Positions 54,513 through 64,000 of a DNA stretch of 64,000 nt are shown piece after piece. The stretch lies in contig CM060188.1 in NCBI GenBank assembly GCA_030549335.1, positions 46,837,696-46,901,695 of the forward strand. The letters run 5' to 3'. Numbering within the stretch: position 1 is the first letter of the stretch; each line of letters begins with the position of its first letter. Made by a program: the position numbers and the translations under genes. The DNA is from Pontederia crassipes. Lineage: Eukaryota; Streptophyta; Magnoliopsida; Commelinales; Pontederiaceae. The notes under the pieces were generated by a model. It had not been told where the DNA came from, ran no database searches, and saw only the letters and a list, made by a program, of their open reading frames with translations.

Positions 54513-56084
54513 TTATTTGCGCAACCCCTTCGCCACTTGCATGGCGGAGAGGGTCTTCTGTTTGAGGTCTCCGGCTGACCTCACAGGGACATTGTAAGGT
54601 CCCTTGGGATCGAAGATGACCATCGAATTGGTGAGCGGGATGACACATGCAGCAATGTGTCGCAGAAAAGAGATGCCAGCCACCACTTCGTAGTCATCCA
54701 CTGGTGCCACCGTCACGTCGAAGCTTCCCGACCACTTGCCGATGCGAACCTTCACTCCAGGAGAAATTCCTGTGGTCGAGATAGACTTCGCATTCACCGT
54801 CTTGAACGTGACGTTAGTCTTCTGGAGTGGCAGCTTTAGCTTCTTAGCGGCCACTTCTGACACGAACAACTCCGATGCTCCTGTGTCAATGAGGGCGTTG
54901 AAGACTTGCCCGTTCAACTCGATATCCACATAAAGTCGCGCAACCGATGAAGGACCCTTCGGGGCGTTGATGGCGCTGAGGACGTGCATCGAGCTGAGAC
55001 ACGCCTCCTCCTTCTCTTTTTCCTTCTCGTCGGGGCAATACATTGCGTTGACTATCGCCTTTTGCGGACAATCGCTCGTCCAATGTGGACCGTTGCAAAT
55101 GTAGCAAGGCTTTGGCGGCTTCCCGTCCCTTTTGAATCTTCCATTGTTGGACTTCCCGTCTTGGTGTCCTTTGCCTTTGTCTTGATAGTGCGGCTTGCCT
55201 CCTTGTGACTTGGACTTCTCTCCCCCACCATTGCCCATGCCCGAGGACTTTGGTGGTGGAGTGCTCGCTTTGGCGTACTCCACGAGCGATTCAGCAGCGG
55301 CGACTAGCGAGCGGAGATTGGGGCAATCTCGTCGCTCCAACTCCGTCCTAGTCCATGGCTTCAAACCCTTCACGAAGACCGCCAACAACGTGTCTTCGTC
55401 CACTTGGGAATTCTGTAGGCGGAGCTCGGTGAACTCTTTCACGTACTCCTTCAACGTGCCCTTCTGGCAAATGTTGAACAACGCAATCTTGGCCTCCAGT
55501 CCCAAATTGGCAGGGCAGAAGTAGTTGGTAAGCTGACTCTTGAAGTCATCCCACCTCTCAATGGGATCCACAATGCCACGCTCCACGTCGTCGTAATGGC
55601 ACCGCCACCATAGACTCGCCGCATCTTGCAAGTAGAAGGATGTGGTCTTCACCATCCTCACTTCGGACGTCACATCCAAGGCCTCCATGTACCTTCGGAC
55701 GTTCCACAGGAAGTCGTTGATCTCCCTTGCCGACCGCTCGCCTTTGTAGGGCCTCGGCTTTGGCACATCAATTCTCGCCTCATGCGGGGCGGGCGCCTCG
55801 GGGCGTCGCCCATCTCCATAATGTCGCTTGAACTCCTCCCGGAAGGTCTGGAACTCTTGTTCCATTTCGAACCGCATGTTTGAGAGACCATTGTCCAAGG
55901 TCTCCCGCATGTCCATGATTGTCGCTTCCATGGACTCGAGACGCGTATACAACGGCGCCATCTCTTCCCGCACCGTGGCAAGATCCACGGTCTTCTCTAA
56001 CTCTCGCTCGTGCGTTGCGAGTTGGTCATGCATCTCACCCACGTCCAATTGGAATTGGCCGAGGCGTTGCTCGAAGGCGGACAT
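54513..56084 (-). CDS. Galadriel-like element gag-protease
   Basis: This 523-codon frame has an N-terminal coiled coil (about residues 10-95, heptads of L/M/E) and a capsid region (INDFLWNVRRYMEAL, DAASLWWRCHYDD, KEYVKEFTEL). A CCHC knuckle, CYICNGPHWTSDCPQ, lies near residues 333-347, and the protease has LIDTGASELFVS near 410. It is open to the end and stops at the TAA near 54513. The remaining linker is followed by the RT deletion. A stop just upstream of 56084 suggests the start may be shortened. Confidence 0.88.
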   Translation of the reverse strand: MSAFEQRLGQFQLDVGEMHDQLATHERELEKTVDLATVREEMAPLYTRLESMEATIMDMRETLDNGLSNMRFEMEQEFQTFREEFKRHYGDGRRPEAPAPHEARIDVPKPRPYKGERSAREINDFLWNVRRYMEALDVTSEVRMVKTTSFYLQDAASLWWRCHYDDVERGIVDPIERWDDFKSQLTNYFCPANLGLEAKIALFNICQKGTLKEYVKEFTELRLQNSQVDEDTLLAVFVKGLKPWTRTELERRDCPNLRSLVAAAESLVEYAKASTPPPKSSGMGNGGGEKSKSQGGKPHYQDKGKGHQDGKSNNGRFKRDGKPPKPCYICNGPHWTSDCPQKAIVNAMYCPDEKEKEKEEACLSSMHVLSAINAPKGPSSVARLYVDIELNGQVFNALIDTGASELFVSEVAAKKLKLPLQKTNVTFKTVNAKSISTTGISPGVKVRIGKWSGSFDVTVAPVDDYEVVAGISFLRHIAACVIPLTNSMVIFDPKGPYNVPVRSAGDLKQKTLSAMQVAKGLRK

Positions 56085-56217
56085 GGTGTCCTTCGAGCGG
56101 GCACGCCCTCGATCCTAGCGGCCCTTCTTCGGTGCAACGGGTTCATTCGTCATCTCCGAGTTCGACGTCATTTCACCTTGATCGCCGAACGCCAACTTGA
56201 GCGGTCCCAGAAACGCG

Positions 56218-56229
56218 GCTCTGATACCA
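56218..56229 (-). promoter_or_regulatory. Primer binding site (tRNA-iMet), Galadriel-like element
   Basis: GCTCTGATACCA on the plus strand is TGGTATCAGAGC on the minus strand, three bases inside the right (5') LTR. Confidence 0.92.
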
Positions 56230-56232
56230 ACT

Positions 56233-56764
56233 TGTCACGGGGTCATTTTTCGCTCGACCGACCCGTGCGGCGCCTAGACGTGCCCAACGTCTAGGCAAGC
56301 TCTTTTGAGCGCTTTGCGGAAGCTTGCTTATGCCACTTTTTATATGCCACAACTTTTGGGACGCACGGTCCCGAGCGGATGCTTCTTCGGTGGAGGCGTT
56401 TGTGAACAAACGGGTACCTCGGCGTAACGCTCGATCGCTTGGGACGCTCTTTTGTGGGTTGCCACCCCACGCTTGAGGCACGATGTTAGATTTAGGGAAG
56501 CTTGAAATCTTTGTTGAGTAAATAGGAATGATTACAACACTTCGGGGGAGGACTAGCGGGTCTCCCCTACTATACCACCATTTCAGGTGGTAGAATTGCG
56601 ACGTGTGATGTGGAGGACCATTTCCGGGGGTGCACTTTTCTGGAGTGCAAATTACAAAACTGCCACCATCACACTTAGAAAATAAACTAAGTACAAAAGT
56701 GAGTTGAAAAGGAAAATACATGGTAAGATAACTCGACGTGCCCCGGGGAGAAGCCCCCGGGACA
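56233..56764 (-). repeat. 5' LTR of the Galadriel-like element
   Basis: The plus-strand text runs from TGTCACGGGG to CCCGGGACA, 532 bp. It has the same hairpin (GCCTAGACGT / ACGTCTAGGC) as the other LTR, near 56271-56296. It also has the short palindrome GGGGCTTCTCCCC at the U3 end on the minus strand. Confidence 0.92.
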
Positions 56765-56825
56765 CTCGTTCGGCTGGCTTGAGCATTCCACAGAGTTCCC
56801 CACATAATTAAAACAAAAAAGCCAC

Positions 56826-56865
<40 letters not shown>

Positions 56866-57387
56866 GAGGAACAGAAATGGTGAAGTAGGAAGCCATCGAG
56901 AGAAACCAAAAGGTGATCTCCGGAAGGTAATTGCATGCATTCAGTAGACAACTTTGGTTTCTTACTTCTCTTCTTCTCACACAAGATGATTCTCCATTTA
57001 TTTAAGAGATGAAAGATGAACAAATGTAAAGGAAGAATTAATATTCTTTAAAATCTCATCCTGTTCTTTCTTACCCTGTCCAATTGTTTGAATGAATTTG
57101 TTATACTGTTTCTTTCTGGGTGTTCATAGTTTGCAAGATTTAGGGACAAGGTGACTGATGCAAAAAGGTAATACTTACTAGGATAAGATACACGAGTCAC
57201 TCCTCTTAATTGTCTTTGTCTTTTTACATTTGAATCAACTCATCATCTTATGAATTAATGGACATGCTACACCCTTTGATGGTAGCAGCCACCGACACGT
57301 TAAGGAGAGCCGTCGGATGGAAAACGCACGATGGATGCTGCTGGTTTTATAAATCAGTGTTTTTCGCGTGAGCCGATCTCGATACTA
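56765..57387. other. Spacer with a GA microsatellite
   Basis: About 17 GA repeats lie at 56828-56862. The rest (56870-57387) has no clear coding frame. The end, near 57376-57387, resembles a decayed inverted primer site (CTCGATACTA) touching the LTR that starts at 57388. Confidence 0.6.
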
Positions 57388-57921
57388 TGACACCAGTTCA
57401 AAAAACCTGATTGACTTTTCCTAATCTGCCCTCATTCGTTTGATCTGTCCAACATCCTTGCAGACATGACAACCCAAAGATGCCGTCGCCATCATCGAGC
57501 TGCCCTAAATGCCGTCGTCGAGCTGCCCTAAGATGCCTATGCAGGCCCGAAGGCGAAGATGCCAGTGAGCTAATAAGTTCCTAGTCCAACTAGGATCCTA
57601 ATTAGATCACTTCGAGGGGATCAAGCCTCCAATAGACCACTTCGAGGGGATCAAGCCTCCAAGATAGTTGCTCCAAGCAAATATCAAAAGAAGATTATAT
57701 TCTCATATATGATTAAAAAGAGTTCCAAGGGGGCCCTATTTATAGGGTAACCCAAACAATTCCTAGTAGAACTAGAAATAAAATAAAAAGAGTGCTATTC
57801 AAACTAGGAAGTAAATAACTAAAGTGCTAATCAAACTAGGCCATCAAACTAGGAAGTAAATACCTAATTCTAATTAAAAAAATAGACTAATTCTACAATT
57901 ACTAGGTATAGGATCCTATCA
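57388..57921 (-). repeat. 3' LTR of the Reina-like element
   Basis: The right border is firm: on the minus strand a purine tract AAAGCAGACGGGAA is followed by TGATAGGATCC at 57921. The left border at TGACACC (57388) is a candidate giving TG...CA ends and 534 bp. A TATA-like CCTATAAATAGGG lies at about 57738-57750. A 30-bp block, CACTTCGAGGGGATCAAGCC, is duplicated in tandem at 57608 and 57640. Confidence 0.6.
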
Positions 57922-57950
57922 TTCCCGTCTGCTTTAAATTAGCCTTGTCC

Positions 57951-58919
57951 TCAAGGTTGAGCAGCAACAAACTCAGGAAACCTTCTTTGCAGAGATTGAT
58001 AACGTTCCCAAGTAGCATCTTCAACTGGCGAATTCTCCCATTTAATCAACCACTCAGTAACTGCATGATTCTTTTGTTGAATAAAACGATGCTTCAAAAC
58101 CATTTCAGGTATTGCACGAACATTGCCTTCTGAATCCAATTTAGGAAGATGATGTTGCGCAGAAACATTATTCCCAAGCTTCTTCTTAAGACAAGAAACA
58201 TGGAACACTGGATGAATACGAGATGTTGAAGGTAGATCAAGACGATAAGCTACTGGCCCAATTCGCTTCAAAACTTTATAAGGCCCATAAAATCGAGGTG
58301 CTAATTTCATTGAACTCCGAACAGTAACAGAAAGTTGTTTATATGACTGCAGACGTAAATAAACTAAGTCTCCAACTTGAAATTCCCTTTCAGTTCGCTT
58401 TTTGTCAGCTTGTTGTTTCATTCGAGATTGAGCACTAGTAAGATTATTCTTTAATAGTCTTAGTACTTTGTCTCGATCACGTAATTCAATATCCACAGCA
58501 TTAACAGTAGTAGCGCATGTTGAATATTGGGCAATAGCAGGAGGAGGATATCCATACATAGCTTCAAAAGGAGTAAGTTTTGTTGAAGAGTGAAAAGTTG
58601 TGTTGTACCACCACTCTGCCCAAGGAAGCCACTTCACTCAATTTTTAGGCTTATCACTTGATAAACAACGAAGATAAGATTCCAAACATCTATTGACAAC
58701 TTCAGTTTGTCCGTCCGTTTGAGGATGATAAGTGGTGCTCATTGTCAATTGGGTTTGTTGTAAACGACAAAGTTCCTTCCAAAATTGGCTAGTGAAGACT
58801 TTGTCTCTATCACTTACGATTGATCGTGGCACCCCATGCAACTTGACAATATTTTCAACAAAAAACATTAGCAACAGTAACTGCCGTATATGGATGAGAC
58901 ATGGCACAAAAGTGAGCAT
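57951..58919 (-). pseudogene. Reina-like element: integrase core end and C-terminus
   Basis: The frame 58638-58919 carries [20 protein letters not shown] (second catalytic Asp) and [20 protein letters not shown] (Glu). A TGA in place of Trp near 58635 separates it from 57951-58637 (KWLPWAEWWYNTTFHSSTKL, then FYGPYKVLKRIGPVAYRLDL and HPVFHVSCLKK). The end, VTEWLIKWENSPVEDATWER, is a chromodomain-like tail. Confidence 0.88.
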
Positions 58920-60434
58920 ACTTAGTAAGGCGACCCACTACCACAAATATTGTAGTTTTTCCATGCGAAGAGGGTAAACCCTCAATGAAATCCATAGATA
59001 TATCTACCCATGCTTCAATAGGAATTGAAAGTGGCTGCAATAAACCTGGACTTGCAATTGTTTCCCCTTTATGACGCTGGCAAACATCACATTCAACAAC
59101 AAATTTCTTGACGTCATTTTTCATGCCTGTCCAATAGAATTCTCGAGAAATATGCTTATATGTGCGAAGTACACCAGAATGCCCAGCCATTGGGGAACCA
59201 TGAAATTCCTTTAGTAATGTTAACTTATGAGCTGAGTTTGACACTAAAACCATTCTACCTTTATATAGAAGATTTCTAGAGTGCCAAGAATACGGTGAAA
59301 CTGAAAGAGGTTCATCTTGTAACCTTTGAATTAAGTCTTGATAGCAGCATCCTCTTGCCATTCTTGACGAATAGAATCCAAAAGGGCAGTGGACAAAATA
59401 GATATAGCAGATAAGGTTCCATGCTCAGGAAGACGAGAGAGAGCATCAGCCACAAGATTTTCAATTCCTCTTTTATAAGTAATCTCATAATCATATCCCA
59501 ATAATTTAGAGACCCACTTTTGTTGTAGTATAGAAGTGATTCTTTGCTCTAATATATGTTTTAAACTATTATGATCTGTACGAATTTGAAATCGATGACC
59601 AATTAAGTAAGGTCTTCATTTAGTGACAGCATGAATAATGGCAAGCATCTCTTTATCATACACATACCAACTGAGATGTGTTTTTGTCAGAACCTTGCTA
59701 GTATATGCAATTGGTCGTCCTTCTTGCATCAACACCGCACCAATCCCGACTCCTGAAGCATCAGATTCAATGATGAATAATTTATCAAAATTTGGCAAAG
59801 CTAAGACTGGGGTTGTGGACATAGCAAGCTTAATTTGATCAAAAGCCCTTTTTGCATCATCATTCCACTTGAAGGAATCCTTCTTCAGCAAAGATGTCAG
59901 TGGTGCACTTATCTTACCATAATCCTTCACAAACTTGTGATAGTATCCTGTTAAACCCAAGAACCCTCTAAGTGCTTTAACTGTATGAGGAACGGGCCAC
60001 TCAATCATTACTTGAATTTTAGATTGATCAACTGAAACGCCCTCATAAGAGACAATATGGCCAAGGTACTCTACTTGCGGTTGACCAAAATTGCATTTAA
60101 ATTTCTTAACAAATAGTTTATGCTCACGAAGTACAGTAAAAAATATCTTCAAATGAGATAGGTGCTCCTGTAAGGATGAACTGTAAATGAGGATATCATC
60201 AAAGAATATTAGCACAAATTTTCGTAAGTATGGTCGAAAGATGTCATTCATCAAGCTCTGAAAAGTGGATGGAGCATTAGTTAACCCGAAGGGCATAACC
60301 AAAAACTCATAATGTCCATCGTGAGTTCGAAAAGCAGTTTTTTGCACATCGGCTTCATGTACCCGAATTTGATGATACCCAGAACGCAGGTGATGCGTTG
60401 AATTTGTAACAATAAAATTTGTTAGCAAGTGCAC
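58855..60434 (-). pseudogene. Reina-like element: RT C-terminal half, RNase H, integrase start
   Basis: The text resumes after solo LTR B with [20 protein letters not shown], then [19 protein letters not shown] and [14 protein letters not shown] (active site FFDD near 60190). The thumb follows ([20 protein letters not shown]), then RNase H ([20 protein letters not shown]). A TGA near 59616 replaces a Trp, but the same frame continues through TDHNSLKHILEQRI and VADALSRLPEHG. The integrase zinc region (HSGVLRTYKHISREFYWTGM, CDVCQRHKG) and DISMDFIEGLPSSHG lie in 58855-59361. Frameshifts occur near 59340 and 58900. Confidence 0.9.
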
Positions 60435-62060
60435 TAGTCGCTCAAGTAATATAGTAATAGGAGTAAGAGTGTCGAACCCACGAGGAATATTATTAATTTA
60501 ATATCTGGATTTATAAATTAATAAGAGATGAAAAACATGGATTTTTTGAAAGAGGTTTTATGAAATAAAATAAAGAAAATAAGATAAAGATAAGATAATG
60601 GTGTTGAAGTTAGGCCTTAGGATGAAAATAGATCAGGATAAATATTTGAACCGTAAAAGATAAATTTAATCTTTAAAGATGGATTAGAAATTTTCCAAGT
60701 TATTAATTTACAAGATTAACATCACAGAGTCCACAAACTTGTAATTCTGCTATTTAATCCGGTAAATCAAACCTAAAGTCCCACAAACTGGTATTCGTCA
60801 GATAAGATTAAAATTAAGATGCATTAATATGAAAATCCTATACTATTAATCACTCCACAAACTGGTATAGATTAACAGACCACATAAACTTGATTCTCCA
60901 TACACTAATTATCAAATTTATGTCAATTATTAATTTCACATAAAATCAATTAATTTAATTAATGAATTCTGAAATTAAATAGTCCATAAACTGGTAATTA
61001 CTCAACTCAGAAATCCAAGTAATTAAATTAAAAGCATTAAGCACAATTAACTAATTGATCAAAAAAGATTAAAACAAATAATATAGGATCCAAATAGTTT
61101 CCCTTCAATAATAATCTCCTAAAATAATAATCATAAAAATATGGAGTTCATCCTAAAAATTCTGGAGAGATAATAAAACAATAATAAAAATTGGAAGAAT
61201 TACATCCAAAATAGATAAAAGTCGAAGCTTCGGATCACGGGCAGACAGTCGGGCAGCCACTCGGACTTGATCAGGGTCGCGATTAACTTCCAGCCGTCGC
61301 TCCTCTCTTCTCTTGGTCGTAGCCTGCAAAGCTCACGACTCGCCGTGAAAGAAGCCTGAACTTCAGAGCACCAATTAAAACGATGGATTCTTCACGTATT
61401 TATAGGGTGCGGACGGCCTTCAATTTGATCTCGACCGTAACATCATACGGTTGTCTTTAAAATTATGAGATAAACTCGGCCAAAGATAAATCCTTTTATC
61501 ATTACGCCCAAAGATAAATTCTTTTTATCTTTACTCCCTTAGAATCTCGGCCATAATAAAGAATTAAATCTTTACTCCAAAGAGATAAAATTTCTTTTAC
61601 TCCCTCCAAATCTCGGCCGTAAGGAAGGAATTTAATTTTGTTATGCCCAAAAGATAAAATCATTCAATTGTTACTCCTTTTGAATCTCGGCCAAAAATCT
61701 TCATCTTCATGCCATTACGCCTTCTTTTATCTTTACCCCTTCAAATCTCAGACATAACAATGAAGATTCCATATCATTACCCTCTGGAAATCTCGCCCAA
61801 AACGACTTGGGTGTAAAGCCAAATCTCGGCCGTAATGAATAATTTCTTTGAATTTCGGCCATGTTTTGAATTTTTCTGCAAAATAATTATTCAAGTTTAA
61901 TTAATCCATCCACAATTAAAATATTCAGAGAATTAATAATTAAAATTAATAAATTCGGAATTATGATTAAAAGTGACTAAAAATGATGCATGCTATGAAC
62001 AAATTATAGAAAAATTAACTAAAATAATAATCTAAAATATGTTGTATTTTGCATGCATGA
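60391..62060 (-). mobile_element. Solo LTR B, same family as solo LTR A, opposite orientation
   Basis: The plus-strand text TGATGCGTTG ... GCATGCATGA is the inverse of solo LTR A from end to end, including the TATA box (61397-61405), the CGGCCGTAA-type cluster (61430-61860) and the CCACAAACTGGTA ladder (60780-61000). It splits the RT frame of the Reina-like element between the KLYTK and LRSGYHQ blocks. The right terminus is mutated (CA to GA) and no 5-bp duplication is visible. About four host bases also seem lost. Confidence 0.85.
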
Positions 62061-62472
62061 GCTTAGTGTATAACTTTGCACCTCCAAGTTCATCAAACAA
62101 CTCATCGACCACTGGAATAGGGTATTTGTCCTTGATAGTGACTTTATTAAGAGCTCTATAATCCACACACATACGCCAGGAACCATCTTTCTTTTTTACC
62201 AATAACACCGGAGAAGAATAAGGACTAACACTAGGACGAATTATTCCTGCTTCAAGCATTTCTTGAACTATTTTTTCAATTTCATCCTTTTGAAAATGAG
62301 GATAACGATATGGCCGAACATTAGTCGGAGAAGAGCCTGATAAGAGGGGTATTCGATGATTATGTGATCGTTGAGGTGGCAGTCCTTCTGGTTCTGCAAA
62401 TATATCTGAAAATTCTGAAAGCAATGGCTCAAGTCCATTCTCAACAGTTGACGGTAAATGTGTTACTCCCAT
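62061..62472 (-). pseudogene. Reina-like element: RT N-terminal part
   Basis: The frame reads [79 protein letters not shown] and [18 protein letters not shown], the fingers and early palm of gypsy RT. It then runs into solo LTR B. Confidence 0.92.
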
Positions 62473-62475
62473 AAG

Positions 62476-63546
62476 TTAGAGTTGAACAATATAACCCCTT
62501 TTTTCCTTCCGAAATATTTTTTCCATGCGATGATTTGATATAGAATTGACCTTGCAACGTTTTCCTTTTAATATCACATTTTGGCCTTCCAATTCAAATT
62601 TCATTATTAATTTTGAGAAGTCCCAAGTGATTTCTCCCGATGTACGTAACCACTCAATACTGAGCACAACTTCATAATCATCAATAGGTAAAAGATATAG
62701 ATCCACGAATATTACCTGCCATTGTAAAGTGAGCTTAACATGAGAGCATTTGTTGTCACATGATAATATCCGTCCGTCGGCAAGTTTGACATCAAATCTT
62801 GTACAAGGTTGAGTTGATAGTCCAAATCTCTTAACCAACTTAGCTTCAAGGAAGTTATTCGTGCTCTCAGTGTCAATTAAAATAGTAACATGTTGCTTTT
62901 TTAAAAGTCCATCGGCTTTTATTGTCTGAGGGTTAGCATATCCCGTCAAGGCATGTACTGAAGATTCAATGAGTGTATTTTCCTCGTCCGATTCTTCTTC
63001 CTCGGCAACGTCACAAGAGTCTTTGCAATCTTCTGGTTCCGTAATAGATTCAATGGCTATCAATTGACCTTTTTTGCATACGTGTCCTCTTTGCCATTTT
63101 TCATCACAATGAAAGCATAGACCTTTAATTGCACGCTCCTTCATATCCTGTTGAGATAATTTTTTTGTAGAAGTTTTAGCAGAAGAAGATGAAGGATTAG
63201 TACCTCCAGCTTTGGACGGATATATTTCCGCACTACTATTTCCCAATGGCTTACTAAAATTTCGATTTGATCGGCGCTTCTCGTCTTTCAGACGTTCTTC
63301 TTCCACTCGAGCAAAAGAGATAACAGCAACCATGGTGGCAGGTCGTCGAGCTTTTACTTCACGCCGAATGTCTGGAAAGAGACCTTCAACAAAGGTTCCA
63401 ACTAATTGACGTTCACTCCATTCTCTCGCGCGATTTGACAGTCGCTCAAATCGAGTTTGATACTCTAATATGGAAGTCGTTTGCTGAATTTTTGTAAGCT
63501 CCCCATGTACTTTTTCGAATTCTTGAGGTCCAAACCGTGCTAACAA
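62476..63546 (-). pseudogene. Reina-like element: gag C-terminus and protease
   Basis: The 356-codon frame carries LARFGPQEFEKVHGELTKIQ, YQTRFERLSNRAREWSERQL and GTFVEGLFPDIRREVKARRP. The zinc knuckle is CFHCDEKWQRGHVCKKGQL. The protease reads ILIDTESTNNFLEAKLVKRF, where the usual DSGSTHNF or DTGATHNF is DTEST, so the conserved Gly of the D-T/S-G active site has become Glu and the protease is probably dead even within this frame. It is separated from the gag start by a frameshift near 63550-63590. Confidence 0.9.
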
Positions 63547-63590
63547 CTCTGTGGAAAAGGTTTCCTATGATAATTTTCTACGTCTCATTT

Positions 63591-63998
63591 CTAGCCAATC
63601 GAACCATTGAATAGCATCACCATCAAGACTAATGGAAGCAAGCTCCACCTTGGATGTTTTCGGGTGCATTGATATCTGAAATATTTCTCTGCCCGAGAAA
63701 TCCATCCAACAGGATCATTTTCATCCCACCGTAAAAATTCTACTCTCATACGAAGGGTTTGCGCAGATTGGTCAATTTGTTCATCGTCTTCATGTTCTTT
63801 GCCTCGTGAAGAACCTGGAGTATAGTTGCTATTCCCATTGCTTTGTTGTAGTTCTAGTCGTCTGATGTGTTCCTCAAGTTGAGTCATACGTTCGAGCAGT
63901 GACGCATTCTCTGAGTTGGATGATCCTTGAGAGGCCATGGAATATTCCTGTAAGTTTGCTATGCCGAGCTTGAATTTCTGATATCGAGTCAAGGGCAT
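63591..63998 (-). pseudogene. Reina-like element: gag N-terminus
   Basis: The frame enters near the right edge. It has a coiled-coil stretch (NASLLERMTQLEEHIRRLEL), then MRVEFLRWDENDPVGWISRA and EKYFRYQ, the usual start of the capsid domain. It is continued by the 62476-63546 frame after a shift. Confidence 0.85.
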
Positions 63999-64000
63999 AA

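Larger units (their letters stand above)
50126..56764 (-). mobile_element. Galadriel-like chromovirus with deleted RT, minus strand
   Basis: LTRs lie at 50126-52380 (interrupted) and 56233-56764. A tRNA-iMet primer site lies next to the right LTR at 56218-56229, and a purine tract (GAGTGGGGGAGAA on the minus strand) lies next to the left LTR. Gag-protease, a truncated RT tail with RNase H and integrase, and a chromodomain follow in minus orientation. The LTRs differ at about 3 percent of positions by eye, so the element is older than the Tekay copy. An internal deletion near 54425 removed the RT palm. A clean target duplication is not visible (GCCCG left, CTCGT right). Clade rests on the RNase H-integrase text, such as YFETQKKLSPKQARWQDF. 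Confidence 0.92.
57388..64000 (-). mobile_element. Reina-like chromovirus, minus strand, 5' end outside window
   Basis: The 3' LTR, integrase, RNase H, RT, protease and gag follow from left to right in minus orientation, and the gag start lies near the right edge. Several TGG-to-TGA and other stops plus frameshifts disable it, and the RT is cut in two by solo LTR B (60391-62060). The clade is suggested by integrase text such as [15 protein letters not shown] and [15 protein letters not shown]. The 5' LTR is not in the window, so age cannot be judged. Confidence 0.92.

Noticed and set aside
56687..57023. Short minus-strand frames rich in Ser-Leu repeats
   Set aside because: They are produced by the GA microsatellite at 56828-56862.
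1..64000. CRISPR array, bacterial operon, phage or plasmid features
   Set aside because: No regular spacer-repeat pattern and no prokaryotic genes. All tandem repeats seen are transposon-internal or microsatellites.

Overview
The window is nuclear DNA of a flowering plant, probably a eudicot. This rests on spliced exons with GT-AG introns, plant-type LTR retrotransposons primed by initiator-Met tRNA, plant L1-type LINEs, Helitrons, a CACTA end and an Au-type SINE. No species is named because the host coding sequence visible is too short.

Left end, 1-8.48 kb: the only plausible host gene is the 5' half of argininosuccinate synthase (arginine biosynthesis, plastid) on the minus strand. Five exons with matching phases run from 8346 down to 4820, and the rest lies beyond the left edge. 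An antisense degenerate LINE (1-4.75 kb) abuts the last visible exon and so probably sits in an intron. That LINE carries a tandem TRIM (three LTRs, two internal domains, 5-bp target duplication). The 2.5-kb third intron holds a second LINE fragment and a MITE-like element.

8.5-17.5 kb: remains of an Athila/Tat-like Ty3/gypsy element, then a GC-rich minisatellite and AT-rich inverted repeats.

17.5-49.6 kb: a nest of transposons. An outer plus-strand Helitron (17495-49567) has a TC 5' end, a tandem array of about 234-bp units, a broken Rep/helicase relic and a hairpin-CTAG 3' end. Its array is split inside one unit by a second, minus-strand Helitron (18109-45551, about 27.4 kb). The two halves of the broken unit (131 + 97 bp) add up to nearly one unit. 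The inner Helitron carries gene fragments (trehalose-6-phosphate synthase, BTB/BACK, a short RING-like piece) and many later insertions. These are a CACTA end, a LINE, a third Helitron terminus, a TIR element, a solo LTR (28984-39712) split by a young, nearly intact Tekay/Del chromovirus (29926-38416), and a 2.9-kb solo LTR (41203-44080).

49.6-64 kb: a Galadriel-like chromovirus on the minus strand (50126-56764) that has lost its RT core, then a Reina-like chromovirus on the minus strand (57388 to beyond the right edge). Each is interrupted by a solo LTR of the same third family, in opposite orientations.

Apart from argininosuccinate synthase there is no functional gene network here. The interest is the order of insertions, gene-fragment capture by Helitrons, and a TTACGGCCG / GGGCGTAA motif cluster shared by two LTR families that otherwise look unrelated. 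I saw no CRISPR array, operon, rRNA or convincing tRNA gene. All boundaries, identities and domain calls were read by eye.
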